Positions 45,049 through 52,941 of a stretch of 64,000 nt of DNA are shown here, piece after piece. This DNA is from Burkholderia stagnalis (GTDB taxonomy: Bacteria > Pseudomonadota > Gammaproteobacteria > Burkholderiales > Burkholderiaceae): NCBI RefSeq assembly GCF_902830275.1, contig NZ_CADESW010000004.1, forward strand, positions 124,001-188,000, given 5' to 3'. The notes beneath the pieces were generated by a model. It was not told where the DNA came from. It saw only the letters and a list, made by a program, of their open reading frames with translations, and did no database searches. How positions within the stretch are numbered: position 1 is the first letter of the stretch; each line of letters begins with the position of its first letter. A program made the translations under genes and the position numbers.

Positions 45049-46239
45049 TCAGGTTTGACGGGCGGCCGCCGCCGAAGCAGGCGCGGCCGCGGGCGGCGCG
45101 GGCCGCTCGACGGGCGTGACCGCGGTGCCGGGCGCGAACTGGGCGGCGTTGTCGACGATCACGCGCTCGCCGCCCGCGAGGCCGCGCGTGATGCGCCAGT
45201 CGCGGCCGGCCATCTGGTCGGCGACGACCTCGACGTCGCGCACCTTGCCGTTCGCGCCGACGACCTTCACCGACGCGCGGTCGGCGCCGCGCAACAGCGC
45301 GTCGCGCGGCACCAGGATCGCCTGGCGGTCGACCGCGTTGTCGAGCGCGATCCGCACGTATGCGCCGGGCAGCAGCTCGCGCTCGGGGTTCGGGAACAGC
45401 GCGCGCATCGCGACGGTGTCGGTGGTCGGGTCGACCGCGAGATCGCTGAACAGCAGCTTGCCTTTCAGCGGATACGCGCTGCCGTCGGCGCGCAGCAGCG
45501 TCACCGCGACGTCCTGCTGCGCGATGCCGGTCGCGCGGCCGCTTTTCACCGCGCGGCGCAGCGCGTCGACGTCCGCGGCCGGCTGCGAGAAGTTCACGTA
45601 GATCGGATCGAGCTGCTCGACGGTCGTCAGCGGCGTTGCCTGGTCCTGGCCGACGAGCGCGCCTTCGGTGACGAGCGCGCGCCGCGCGCGGCCCGCGATC
45701 GGCGCGGTCACCGTCGCATAGTCGAGCTGCAGTTGCGCGCGCGCCAGCTCGGCCTTCGCCGACGCGAGTTCGGCCTTCGCCTGCGCGTCGGCCGCGACGG
45801 CCTCGGTGTGGTCGCGCTCGCTGACGGCGCGGTCGCGCACCAGATCGTCGTAGCGGCGGCGCTTGTCGCTCGCCGCGAGCGCCGCGGCCTGCGCCTTCGC
45901 GAGCGCGCCCTGCGCCGCGTCGCGCGCGGCCTTCAGCGGCGCGGGATCGATGCGGAACAGCACCGCGCCCTGCTTGACCTCCTGCCCCTCCTCGTAGGTG
46001 CGCGCGGTGACGATGCCCGCGACCCGCGCGCGCACCTCCGCCTGCCGGTACGCTTCGAGCCGGCCCGGCAGTTCGACGCCGAGCGGCATCGCGGTCGGCC
46101 GCACGGTCAGCACCGTCGCGCGCTGCGCGGCCTCGGGCGCGGCCGCGTGTTCGCCCTTTCCGCATCCGGCGACGGCCAGCATGGCCAGCAGCGCGAACGG
46201 CGCCAGCCCGTGGCGCGACAGGGAGCGATTATTCTTCAT
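45049..46239 (-). CDS. amrA: RND efflux membrane fusion lipoprotein (AmrA/AcrA-like)
   Basis: A 396-residue periplasmic adaptor. The lipobox LAVAGC puts the lipidated Cys at residue 26. The lipoyl half-motifs frame a coiled coil: VRARVAGIVTARTYEEGQEVKQGAVLFRID, then long Ala/Lys-rich helices (about residues 95-165), then YATVTAPIAGRARRALVTEGALV. Beta-barrel and membrane-proximal domains follow (LLPGAYVRIALDNAVD, ILVPRDALL). It ends with an Ala/Pro tail. It is 15 nt upstream of amrB and first in the operon. The 149-bp gap to the TetR gene holds the operator. Confidence 0.93.
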   Translation of the reverse strand: MKNNRSLSRHGLAPFALLAMLAVAGCGKGEHAAAPEAAQRATVLTVRPTAMPLGVELPGRLEAYRQAEVRARVAGIVTARTYEEGQEVKQGAVLFRIDPAPLKAARDAAQGALAKAQAAALAASDKRRRYDDLVRDRAVSERDHTEAVAADAQAKAELASAKAELARAQLQLDYATVTAPIAGRARRALVTEGALVGQDQATPLTTVEQLDPIYVNFSQPAADVDALRRAVKSGRATGIAQQDVAVTLLRADGSAYPLKGKLLFSDLAVDPTTDTVAMRALFPNPERELLPGAYVRIALDNAVDRQAILVPRDALLRGADRASVKVVGANGKVRDVEVVADQMAGRDWRITRGLAGGERVIVDNAAQFAPGTAVTPVERPAPPAAAPASAAAARQT

Positions 46240-46288
46240 TTGGACCTCGGATCATGTGCCGCCATTAAAATGCGGCGGCTCAGGGTGG

Positions 46289-46315
46289 CTGATTATAATC
46301 AGTCATGACTGATTA
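46289..46315. promoter_or_regulatory. Overlapping perfect palindromes, TetR-type operator between amrA and its regulator
   Basis: TAATCAGTCATGACTGATTA (46296-46315) is a perfect 20-bp palindrome. It overlaps a second perfect 14-bp palindrome CTGATTATAATCAG (46289-46302), so three ATCAG/CTGAT half-sites occur in 27 bp. The centre of the 14-bp palindrome contains TATAAT on both strands, as expected for -10 elements of two divergent promoters. Binding by the adjacent TetR protein would then repress both genes (inference). Confidence 0.8.
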
Positions 46316-46388
46316 AATACATGCCGTTTTAAATCTACCGGCGAAGTGTCTCAATAAAACGACAGCAAACTGTAAGGAACGACGCAAC

Positions 46389-47036
46389 ATGGCCCGCAAG
46401 ACCCGGGAAGAATCACTCGCGATCAAGCACCGGATCCTCGATGCCGCCGAGCTCGTGCTGCTCGAGCGCGGCGTCGCGCAAACCGCGATGGCCGACCTCG
46501 CGGAAGCCGCCGGCATGTCGCGGGGCGCCGTGTACGGCCACTACAAGAACAAGATGGAGGTCTGTCTCGCGATGTGCGACCGCGCGTTCGCGCGCACGTC
46601 CGAAGGCTTCGAGGCCAGCGACGGCCAGTCCGCGCTCGATACGCTGCGGCGCGCCGCGTCGCACTACCTGGAGCAATGCGGCGAGCCGGGGTCGATGCAG
46701 CGGGTGCTCGTCATTCTGTATACGAAATGCGAGCATAGCGAGGAAAACCTCGCGCTGCAGCGCCGTCGCATCGCGCTCGAGCTGCAGATGCTGCGCATCG
46801 CCAAGGCGCTGCTGCGCCGCGCGGTCGCGGGCGGCGAGGTCGCGGCCGATCTCGACGTGCATCTCGCGGCCGTCTATCTCGTGTCGCTGCTCGAAGGCGT
46901 GTTCGAGTCGATCGTCTGGACCAACCGCCTGCGCCGCAATCTGTGGAGCGACGCGGAAGCGATCCTCGATGCGGGCTTCGACGCGGTCCGGACCTCGACG
47001 GCGCTGCGCCGCCGCGCGCAAAAATTGCCGGAATAA
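46389..47036 (+). CDS. TetR-family repressor of the adjacent efflux operon (AmrR/AcrR-like)
   Basis: A 215-residue transcription regulator. The N-terminal helix-turn-helix is clear (RILDAAELVLLERGVAQTAMADLAEAAGMSRGAVYGHYKNKMEVCLAM, residues 15-63 in outline), and the C-terminal ligand domain matches the AcrR/TtgR kind. TAAGGA precedes ATG by about 11 nt. It is divergent from amrA, with the palindromic operator between them, so it likely represses both the pump genes and itself and is released by a pump substrate. Confidence 0.92.
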   Translation: MARKTREESLAIKHRILDAAELVLLERGVAQTAMADLAEAAGMSRGAVYGHYKNKMEVCLAMCDRAFARTSEGFEASDGQSALDTLRRAASHYLEQCGEPGSMQRVLVILYTKCEHSEENLALQRRRIALELQMLRIAKALLRRAVAGGEVAADLDVHLAAVYLVSLLEGVFESIVWTNRLRRNLWSDAEAILDAGFDAVRTSTALRRRAQKLPE

Positions 47037-47139
47037 GGTTCGGAAGCGCAAAAAACACCTGATTTATCTCGAATTACCGCTCTGCGGAACAGTAATCCCG
47101 ACCCTGTTTTAAATTTTCTACTTTTTGCGGAACATCGGT

Positions 47140-47280
47140 AGACTGGCGCTGTCACTTGAAATAGCGTCTTCGTGATATCCGGGTCCTGACCCGGCAATCG
47201 CGGCGCCGTTCGAAGCGGGTTGCGTCCCGCGCCGTTGGGTCGAACGGAAACGACACGGGCCCCTTGCGGGGCCTGTTTTG
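47140..47280 (+). ncRNA. Candidate structured RNA or attenuator ahead of the M23 peptidase gene
   Basis: Between the TetR stop and the peptidase start lies a 333-bp gap. Its plus-strand transcript could fold into three elements in a row: hairpin CCGGGT/ACCCGG (47179-47194), a stem CCGTTCGA/TCGAACGG (47206-47213 with 47240-47247) enclosing hairpin GCGGG/CCCGC (47215-47230), and a terminator hairpin at 47258-47273. A weak promoter, TTCTAC-N17-TAGACT, is possible at about 47117-47145. Either a small RNA of roughly 130 nt or a leader that controls the peptidase gene by early termination would fit. It matches no RNA family I recognise. Confidence 0.35.
47258..47280 (+). terminator. Intrinsic terminator inside the peptidase gene leader
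   Basis: GGCCCC, loop TTGC, GGGGCC, then TGTTTTG. It lies 90 nt before the peptidase start codon, so it either ends a separate upstream transcript or acts as an attenuator. Confidence 0.6.
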
Positions 47281-47369
47281 TTGCACGCCCACCTTCCGTC
47301 CCGTCGACACCCGATGCGCGCGCGGCCCGTGGACCTTGCCCACACCCTTTCGTCGAACCGTTTTCCTGG

Positions 47370-48620
47370 ATGTGGATAGCCTTGGTCAAACCCACCGCCT
47401 ACCCTGATATTTCCGCCCCGCGCACACGGCAGCGCGTGCGCGCGCTCCTGCCGGCCGCCGTGCTCGGCGCCCTCGCCACGCTCGGTCTCGCGGTCGTCAC
47501 GCTGCCGGCCGTGTCGCAACTGCCGGGCGCCGTCGATACCGGCGCGGCCGCGACGCCGCAGCGCGTGCTGTCGGATACCCCGTTTCCCAGCGCCGAGCAT
47601 TTCGTCGCGAGCGAGCTTGCGCGGTCGATCGGCGAGCGCAATGCGCAGCCGGGCCTGTTCGCGCCGCTCAGCGCGCACCGTAACGACATGCTCGGCTATG
47701 CGAACCTGTTTACGCTCGCGCCGCCCCAGCCCGAGCACGGGCTGCGCGCGGGCGACATCGAGCTGACGCTGTCCGATACGCTGAACCGCCTCGACCTGCC
47801 GCCCGAAGTGCGGATCCAGCTCGGCGATCTCGTCAGCGGCAAGGTGCCGATGCGCGAAAGCGCGCACCGCGGGGATTACTACCGCGTCGCGTTCGACACG
47901 ACCGGTAGCGCGCCGCGCCTCACCGCGCTCGAGCTGCGCGTGGCCGGCCGCACGTTCGGCGCGCTGTGGTTCAAGCCGCCGGGCGCCGACAAGGGCGCGT
48001 ATTACATGCTCGACGGCACGCCGCTCGAAGCGGCCGCGTTCACGATGCCCGTCAAGTGGACGCGCATCAGCTCGTTCTTCGGCGAGCGCGTCCATCCGTT
48101 GTCGCAGGAGATGGCGTTCCATACCGGCGTCGATCTCGCCGCGCCGTCCGGCACCCGCGTCGACGCGGCGGCCGACGGCACCGTGTCGTTCGTCGGCACC
48201 GATCCGGGCGGCTACGGCAAATACGTGATCGTCGACCACGCCGACGGCTATTCGACCTACTACGCGCACCTGTCCGCGTTCGCGCACGGGCTGAAGGTCG
48301 GCGAGCCCGTCAAGCAGGGCCAACGGCTCGGCTCGGTCGGGATGACCGGCGCGGCCACGGGCCCGCACCTGCATTTCGAGGTGCGCGCTGCCGATCAGCC
48401 GGTCGACCCGCTCGTCACGCTCGCGAGCGCGCAGACGGCGCTATCCGACATGCAGCTCACCGCATTCCGCCAGGAAGCCGCGCAATGGCGCTTCCGCCTC
48501 GCGTCGATCAGCACCGCGCCGTTCGCGTTCGCGCAAACCGACGGCCCGCTGTGGGGCGATTTCGCGCGCGACAAGTCGACGCTGCGCGCGGTGTTCAACA
48601 CGCACTACACCGCGTCCTGA
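47370..48620 (+). CDS. M23 family (LytM-type) peptidoglycan endopeptidase
   Basis: A 416-residue murein peptidase anchored or exported by a hydrophobic stretch near residues 27-50 (LLPAAVLGALATLGLAVVTLP). A middle region around residues 120-220 resembles the LysM-like/OapA part of such enzymes. The LytM domain has the zinc ligands in MAFHTGVDLAAP (about residue 251) and GPHLHFEV (about 333), together with GYGKYVIVDHADGYSTYYAHL. ATG 47370 is used; the ribosome site is weak. It likely cleaves peptide cross-links during wall growth or division. Confidence 0.88.
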   Translation: MWIALVKPTAYPDISAPRTRQRVRALLPAAVLGALATLGLAVVTLPAVSQLPGAVDTGAAATPQRVLSDTPFPSAEHFVASELARSIGERNAQPGLFAPLSAHRNDMLGYANLFTLAPPQPEHGLRAGDIELTLSDTLNRLDLPPEVRIQLGDLVSGKVPMRESAHRGDYYRVAFDTTGSAPRLTALELRVAGRTFGALWFKPPGADKGAYYMLDGTPLEAAAFTMPVKWTRISSFFGERVHPLSQEMAFHTGVDLAAPSGTRVDAAADGTVSFVGTDPGGYGKYVIVDHADGYSTYYAHLSAFAHGLKVGEPVKQGQRLGSVGMTGAATGPHLHFEVRAADQPVDPLVTLASAQTALSDMQLTAFRQEAAQWRFRLASISTAPFAFAQTDGPLWGDFARDKSTLRAVFNTHYTAS

Positions 48621-48644
48621 CGCGCGCCGAGTCCGCCCTGCCCG

Positions 48645-49373
48645 TCAGCGTCGCGCCGGCTGCGCGCGCTCGCCGCCGATGCGGGCGGCACGGGCCGCGC
48701 GCGGCCTGCGCATCAGCAGCCAGCGCGCCGCGCCGTCGAGCGACGTGCACAGCACGAGGTAGATCGCGGCGACGAACAGGAAGATCGGCGCCGGGTACAC
48801 CATCAGCCGGTTGTTCACCTGCGTCGCGACGAACGACAGCTCCGGCACGCCGACGATGTACGCGAGCGACGTGTCCTTCACGAGCGCGACCCACTGGTTG
48901 ACGAACGACGGCGTCATGATCCGGATCGCCTGCGGCAGCAGCACGTAGCGCACCGTCTGCCAGCGCGTGAGGCCCAGCGACAGCCCGGCCTGCCATTGCC
49001 CGGCGCCGGCCGCGACGATACCCGCATGCACCGCGTGCGCGAGATACGCGCCGCCGATCAGCGCCAGCGCGCATACCACCGTCGCGAGCCCCGGCACGTC
49101 CGTGTGCAGCAGCATCGGCATCAGGAAATACGTCCAGAAGATCAGCATCAGCACCGGAATCGCGCGGAAGAAGCCGATGAACGCGAGCAGCGGCACGCGC
49201 GCCCAGCCGCGCACGAGCGCCATCGCGACGCCGAGCGCGACGCCCAGCACCGCCGACGCGAACGCGGACGCCATGGCCAGCACGAGCGACAGCGCGGCGC
49301 CGCCGAGCGGCCCGTCCGGAAACGCACCGACGAGCAGGTAAGGAAGATTGTTGGCGAGCAGCGAGAGATCCAT
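48645..49373 (-). CDS. Polar amino acid ABC transporter permease (GltK/HisM type)
   Basis: A 242-residue inner membrane permease with about five hydrophobic segments. The ATPase-contact EAA loop is visible as AGLSLGLTRWQTVRYVLLPQAIRIMTPSF. A basic tail follows the last segment (RRPRAARAARIGGERAQ). It is 16 nt downstream of a second permease gene and converges with the M23 peptidase gene. It probably forms a heterodimer channel with the neighbouring permease. No ATPase gene is next to it. Confidence 0.9.
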   Translation of the reverse strand: MDLSLLANNLPYLLVGAFPDGPLGGAALSLVLAMASAFASAVLGVALGVAMALVRGWARVPLLAFIGFFRAIPVLMLIFWTYFLMPMLLHTDVPGLATVVCALALIGGAYLAHAVHAGIVAAGAGQWQAGLSLGLTRWQTVRYVLLPQAIRIMTPSFVNQWVALVKDTSLAYIVGVPELSFVATQVNNRLMVYPAPIFLFVAAIYLVLCTSLDGAARWLLMRRPRAARAARIGGERAQPARR

Positions 49374-49389
49374 CGTCAATGCTCCGCGC

Positions 49390-50112
49390 CTAGCCGGCCA
49401 CACCGAGCCGGTCGCGCCATCGCGCGGCCGCATACGCGACGGCCTCGATCGCGGCGGCCGCGGCGATGTACAGCACGGTCGCGACGCCGAACGCGGCGAA
49501 CGTCTTGAAGGTTTCCGTCTCGACCTGCCGCGACGCGTACGACAGCTCCGCAACGCCGATCGCCATCGCCAGCGACGAGTTCTTCACGAGGTTCATGTAT
49601 TGCCCGAACAGCGGCGGCAGCGCGATGCGCACCGCCTGCGGCAGGATCACGTAGCGCAGCGCCTGCAGCGGCGTGAGGCCGAGCGCCACGGCGGCGTCGC
49701 GCTGCGCGCCCGGCACGCCGCGCAGGCCCGCCTCGCACTCCTCGGCGACGAACGCGGCCGTATACGCGCTCAGCCCGACCCAGCCCGCGACGAATTCGAA
49801 CGACGGCCACGCGAGCGTGACCGGGCCCGCGTGCCACGCATGGCGCGCGTTCAGCCACGCGACCCACGTGTCGGGCAGCAGCGACGCGACGCCGAAATAC
49901 CAGAACAGCAGTTGAACCAGCAGCGGCGTGTTGCGGAACGTGACGACGTAGGCCGCGGCGGCGGCGCGCCACGCGCGGTGACGCGCATGGCGCAGGATCG
50001 CGAGCACGAGCCCGCCCGCGGTCGCGGCAATGGCCGACGCGGCCGCCAGGCCGAGCGTCAGCAGGAAGCCCTGCCAGAGCCATGACAAATATTTGGGAGC
50101 CAGCCCGAGCAT
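49390..50112 (-). CDS. Polar amino acid ABC transporter permease (GltJ/HisQ type)
   Basis: A 240-residue permease partner. About five membrane segments, conserved TFRNTPLLVQLLFWYFG near residue 60, AEECEAGLRGVPGAQRDAAVALGLTPLQALRYVILPQAVR as the EAA loop region, and NLVKNSSLAMAIGVAEL. The pattern is that of glutamate/aspartate importer permeases. It follows the binding-protein gene by 119 nt, a gap that contains a GC hairpin. Confidence 0.9.
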   Translation of the reverse strand: MLGLAPKYLSWLWQGFLLTLGLAAASAIAATAGGLVLAILRHARHRAWRAAAAAYVVTFRNTPLLVQLLFWYFGVASLLPDTWVAWLNARHAWHAGPVTLAWPSFEFVAGWVGLSAYTAAFVAEECEAGLRGVPGAQRDAAVALGLTPLQALRYVILPQAVRIALPPLFGQYMNLVKNSSLAMAIGVAELSYASRQVETETFKTFAAFGVATVLYIAAAAAIEAVAYAAARWRDRLGVAG

Positions 50113-50179
50113 GCATGTGGCGCGGGCGCTCGGCGCCCGCGATCATCGAAAGTCAACAGGAATGCGCCTCGACGCGCGC

Positions 50180-50195
50180 GCCGGCCGGGGCCGGC
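50180..50195 (-). other. GC hairpin between binding protein and permease genes
   Basis: A 7-bp perfect stem GCCGGCC/GGCCGGC lies about 35 nt after the binding-protein stop. Such hairpins often hold the 3' end of the binding-protein mRNA and give it excess over the permeases; that role is inference. Confidence 0.35.
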
Positions 50196-50231
50196 CGCAC
50201 ATCGCGGCGCGCGGGTCGCGTTCGGGTCAGG

Positions 50232-51047
50232 TCAGGTCTTGTCGCCGATGCGGAAGATGCGCGTGAGCGGCGTCTTCGTCGTCGGGCCGAACCATGCGTC
50301 GTAGATCTGCGTCGCGCGGCCGCTCGACTCGAGCCCCTTCAGCGTGTCGTTGACGAAGCCGAGCAGGCGCGTCTCGCCCTTCGGCACGCCCACGCCCATG
50401 TAGTCGTTCGAGATGGTGAACGCGGGAATCTCGTAGTTCTGCTTGTCCGGCACGTTCGCGAGCAGGCCGATCAGCTTCGGGCCGTCCTGCGTGATCGCCT
50501 GCACGTTGCCGGCGCGCAGCGCGGCGAACGCGAACGGCGTGTCGTCGTACGCGACGATCGTCGCCTTCGGGAATTTCTCGCGCAGCGTGATCTCGTTCGT
50601 CGTGCCCTTGTCCGCGCCGACGCGCAGGCCGCTCAACTGCTCGGCCGACTTCAGCACGCCCTTCTTCGCAAGGAACTGCTGGCCCGACGAGAAGTACGGA
50701 ATGCTGAAATCGACCTGCTTCGCACGCTCGTCGGTGATCGTGAAGTTCGCGAGCACGAGATCGACCTTGCCGGAGGTCAGGAACGGAATGCGGTTCGCCG
50801 GATTGGTCGGCTGCAGCTGCAGCTTCACGCCGAGCTTGTCGGCGAGCGCCTTCGCGTAGTCGACGTCGAGGCCGACGATGTGGTTGGTCTTCCCGTCGAC
50901 GTAACCGAACGGCGGGTTGCTGTCGAAGGTGGCGACGCGCAGCACGCCGGCCTTCTTGATGTCGTCGAGACGGTCTGCGTGTGCGGCGGTGCCGGCGGCG
51001 ACGAGCGCGGCGCCGACGAGCCAGCTGGCGAGCGTGTGGAATTTCAT
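50232..51047 (-). CDS. Periplasmic polar amino acid binding protein
   Basis: A 271-residue family 3 solute-binding protein. The signal peptide ends AAGTAAHA at residue 24. The fold begins DRLDDIKKAGVLRVATFDSNPPFGYVD, with GLDVDYAKALADKLGVKLQ, the family signature ITDERAKQVDFSIPYF and the hinge region VGADKGTTNEITLREKFP. The group binds glutamate/aspartate, glutamine or related amino acids; the exact ligand is not certain. It is the first gene of a three-gene operon. Confidence 0.92.
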   Translation of the reverse strand: MKFHTLASWLVGAALVAAGTAAHADRLDDIKKAGVLRVATFDSNPPFGYVDGKTNHIVGLDVDYAKALADKLGVKLQLQPTNPANRIPFLTSGKVDLVLANFTITDERAKQVDFSIPYFSSGQQFLAKKGVLKSAEQLSGLRVGADKGTTNEITLREKFPKATIVAYDDTPFAFAALRAGNVQAITQDGPKLIGLLANVPDKQNYEIPAFTISNDYMGVGVPKGETRLLGFVNDTLKGLESSGRATQIYDAWFGPTTKTPLTRIFRIGDKT

Positions 51048-51107
51048 GAGCACGACCTGATTGTTATGAGGACCGTCGCGGATCACGCGGCGGCCCGGTT
51101 CGAGGAA

Positions 51108-51132
51108 CTTCACGACGGGTGGTGCCGTGAAG
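51108..51132. promoter_or_regulatory. Inverted repeat upstream of the amino acid transporter operon
   Basis: CTTCACG and CGTGAAG, perfect 7-bp arms with an 11-nt centre, about 60 nt upstream of the binding-protein start. It could be an operator or a leader hairpin. I see no convincing promoter hexamers nearby. Confidence 0.35.
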
Positions 51133-51250
51133 CCGCTAACGTATCAGCGTGCTCGCCGCGGCCGAACCAAGAAATGGTGCTTTGCTCTGCGGATTTCGTG
51201 ATGAAGGCATGCGGCGGCCATGCGGCTCGGCAGCGCGGCGCGCCCGTTCG

Positions 51251-51454
51251 TCACGCGGCCGGCGCGGTCGCGGCCTCGTCGGTCAGCGCGGCGACCTCGA
51301 CGGGATTCGACGCGAGCGACGCATGGCTTGCCGCGAGCGTGATCGTCTTGCGCGGCTGCATGCGCGCCGCCATCCGCTGCGGGTTCTCCGGCGCGATCAT
51401 CCGGCCGTCGCTCGAGATCGGGTACCACTCGGCCGCCAAGGGGCGCGCGCACAA
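51251..51454 (-). pseudogene. Remnant of an alpha/beta-hydrolase gene (C-terminal fragment)
   Basis: An open frame of 67 codons whose translation matches only the end of a hydroxynitrile-lyase/salicylate-esterase type alpha/beta-hydrolase: EWYPISSDGRMIAPENPQRMA, then TITLAASHASLASNPVEVAAL, where the His of SHASL would be the catalytic His. The nucleophile-bearing first three-quarters is missing. Its upstream edge abuts the T-run of the terminator at 51453-51484, and no ribosome site is present. The gene therefore looks decayed by a deletion. It has no independent function that I can support. Confidence 0.6.
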
Positions 51455-51484
51455 AAAAAGGCGCCCGCTGCAAGCAGCGGGCGC
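51453..51484 (-). terminator. Intrinsic terminator of the agmatine deiminase-family gene
   Basis: Perfect 10-bp stem GCGCCCGCTG/CAGCGGGCGC with a 4-nt loop, followed on the minus strand by CCTTTTTTTG. It lies about 145 nt after the deiminase stop. Confidence 0.85.
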
Positions 51485-51629
51485 GAATCCCAGTCAAGGA
51501 GGTGTCACACGAACTACCGGTTCAGATTAAGGAAATCGCGTGCGACGGGCAACGAAGCGATTTCGATATCGATATGACGGCCATGTGCCGTCCACGGACC
51601 GGGCGATCGTGCGCGGCCGCGCCGCGTGC

Positions 51630-52739
51630 TCATGCCGGCACTTCCCGGGTCGCGCAGTGAATGCCGCCGCCGCCCGCGGCAATGCCGTCGATGTCGAGCT
51701 GGATCACGTCGCGGCCCGGGAACAGGTCGACGAGCGTATCGCGCGTATTCTTGTCCGCGCGGCTGTCGCCGAATGCCGGCGCGATCACCGCGCGATTGCA
51801 GACGTAGAAATTGATGTAGCCGGCCGCGAACTCCGCGTTCTCGTATTTGCGCCGCACGGTTTTCGGCCCCGGCAGCACCACGACCTTCAGCGCCCGCCCC
51901 TTCGCGTCGGTCGCTTGCCGCAGGATCTCGAGATGCCGCCGCGTGACCGCGTGATCGTAGGACGACGGATCCGTATCGAGCCCGGCCACCACGACGCCCG
52001 GGCTCGTGAAGCGCGCATAGAAGTCGGTATGCCCGTCGGTAATGTCCTTGCCCGCGATGCCGGGCAGCCAGATGATCTTCTTCAGCCCGAGCAGGCGGCT
52101 CAGCTCGGCTTCGCACTGCGCCTGGCTGACGCCCGGATTCCGGTTCGGATTGAGCACGCAGCTGCGCGTGATGATCGCCGTGCCCTCGCCGTCCACCTCG
52201 ATGCCGCCGCCTTCCAGCACCAGCCGCGTGTCGAGCAGCCGCGCACCGGCGCGCCCGGCCACGAACGGCGCGACTTCCGCGTCCTGATCGTGTTCCTGCT
52301 TGTTGCCCCAGCCGTTGAAATTGAAGTTCACGCCGCCGAGCTGCCCCGACGCCTGCTTCACGAACACGGGCCCCGTGTCGCGCATCCACAGATCGTCGAC
52401 CGGATGCTGGACCAGCTCGACCGATGCGCCGCACAGGCGCGATGCAATCGCATAGTCCTGTTCCCGCACCAGCATCTTGACCGGCTCGTGCGCGGCGATC
52501 GCCTTCGCGATGGCGGCCAGGTTCTCGCGCACCACGGGCAGCAGCCGCGCGCCCCAGATGTCCTCGCTCGGGCCGAACGCCATCCAGGTGGCCGTATGCG
52601 GCGCGCCCTCGTCGGGCATGTGCCACGTCGCACCTTGCGCGCGGGCCGCGCCGCTCCATGCGCCGCCCAGCGTGCCGGCCAGCAGCGCGGAACCCGAGGC
52701 GAACAGGCCCCGCTTCAGTATCTGACGTCGTGTCGTCAT
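51630..52739 (-). CDS. Tat-exported agmatine deiminase-family enzyme
   Basis: A 369-residue enzyme of the agmatine/peptidyl-arginine deiminase family, which converts a guanidine group to a ureido group with release of ammonia. A twin-arginine signal MTTRRQILKRGLFASG is followed by LLAGTLGGAWSGAARA, so it should act in the periplasm. The family motifs are DDLWMRDTGPVF (about residue 120), NFNGWGNKQEHD, EGGGIEVDGEGT, TDGHTDFYARF and the catalytic cysteine in GGGGIHCATREVP at the end. Agmatine is the probable substrate, giving N-carbamoylputrescine. No carbamoylputrescine amidase is adjacent. Control by the dyad at 52792-52830 is possible. Confidence 0.85.
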   Translation of the reverse strand: MTTRRQILKRGLFASGSALLAGTLGGAWSGAARAQGATWHMPDEGAPHTATWMAFGPSEDIWGARLLPVVRENLAAIAKAIAAHEPVKMLVREQDYAIASRLCGASVELVQHPVDDLWMRDTGPVFVKQASGQLGGVNFNFNGWGNKQEHDQDAEVAPFVAGRAGARLLDTRLVLEGGGIEVDGEGTAIITRSCVLNPNRNPGVSQAQCEAELSRLLGLKKIIWLPGIAGKDITDGHTDFYARFTSPGVVVAGLDTDPSSYDHAVTRRHLEILRQATDAKGRALKVVVLPGPKTVRRKYENAEFAAGYINFYVCNRAVIAPAFGDSRADKNTRDTLVDLFPGRDVIQLDIDGIAAGGGGIHCATREVPA

Positions 52740-52791
52740 CGTCGTGCTCTCTGTTCCTGGATGTGACAGGCGGCGATTGTGAGGCAGATCA

Positions 52792-52830
52792 GACTTGATC
52801 GATATTGATTTTTCCTGGTTGAATCGATCA
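52792..52830. promoter_or_regulatory. Inverted repeat with 10-bp arms upstream of the deiminase gene
   Basis: CTTGATCGAT and ATCGATCAAG are perfect 10-bp arms separated by 19 nt of AT-rich sequence, about 53-91 bp upstream of the deiminase start. The spacing of roughly three helical turns between arm centres suits a dimeric or two-dimer regulator. The regulator is unknown. Confidence 0.55.
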
Positions 52831-52941
52831 AGTTTTCTCATATCTTGATGCCAGCATTCCGCCCCTGATTTTCCGCCCGGTTTCGAGGCGGCGGCCCGGC
52901 CGGGCGATGTCCCGCGCGCTTGCTCGTCCATGGCGAGGCTC

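Noticed and set aside
39280-46271. Shared 15-mer TGCCGCCATTAAAAT at 39280-39294 and 46257-46271
   Set aside because: The two copies have no common flanking sequence, no fixed position relative to genes and no symmetry. Chance or a weak AT-rich similarity is enough to explain it.
46389-47051. Minus-strand open frame opposite the TetR gene
   Set aside because: The plus strand has a clear TetR helix-turn-helix with a ribosome site and operator; the opposite frame has none of these.
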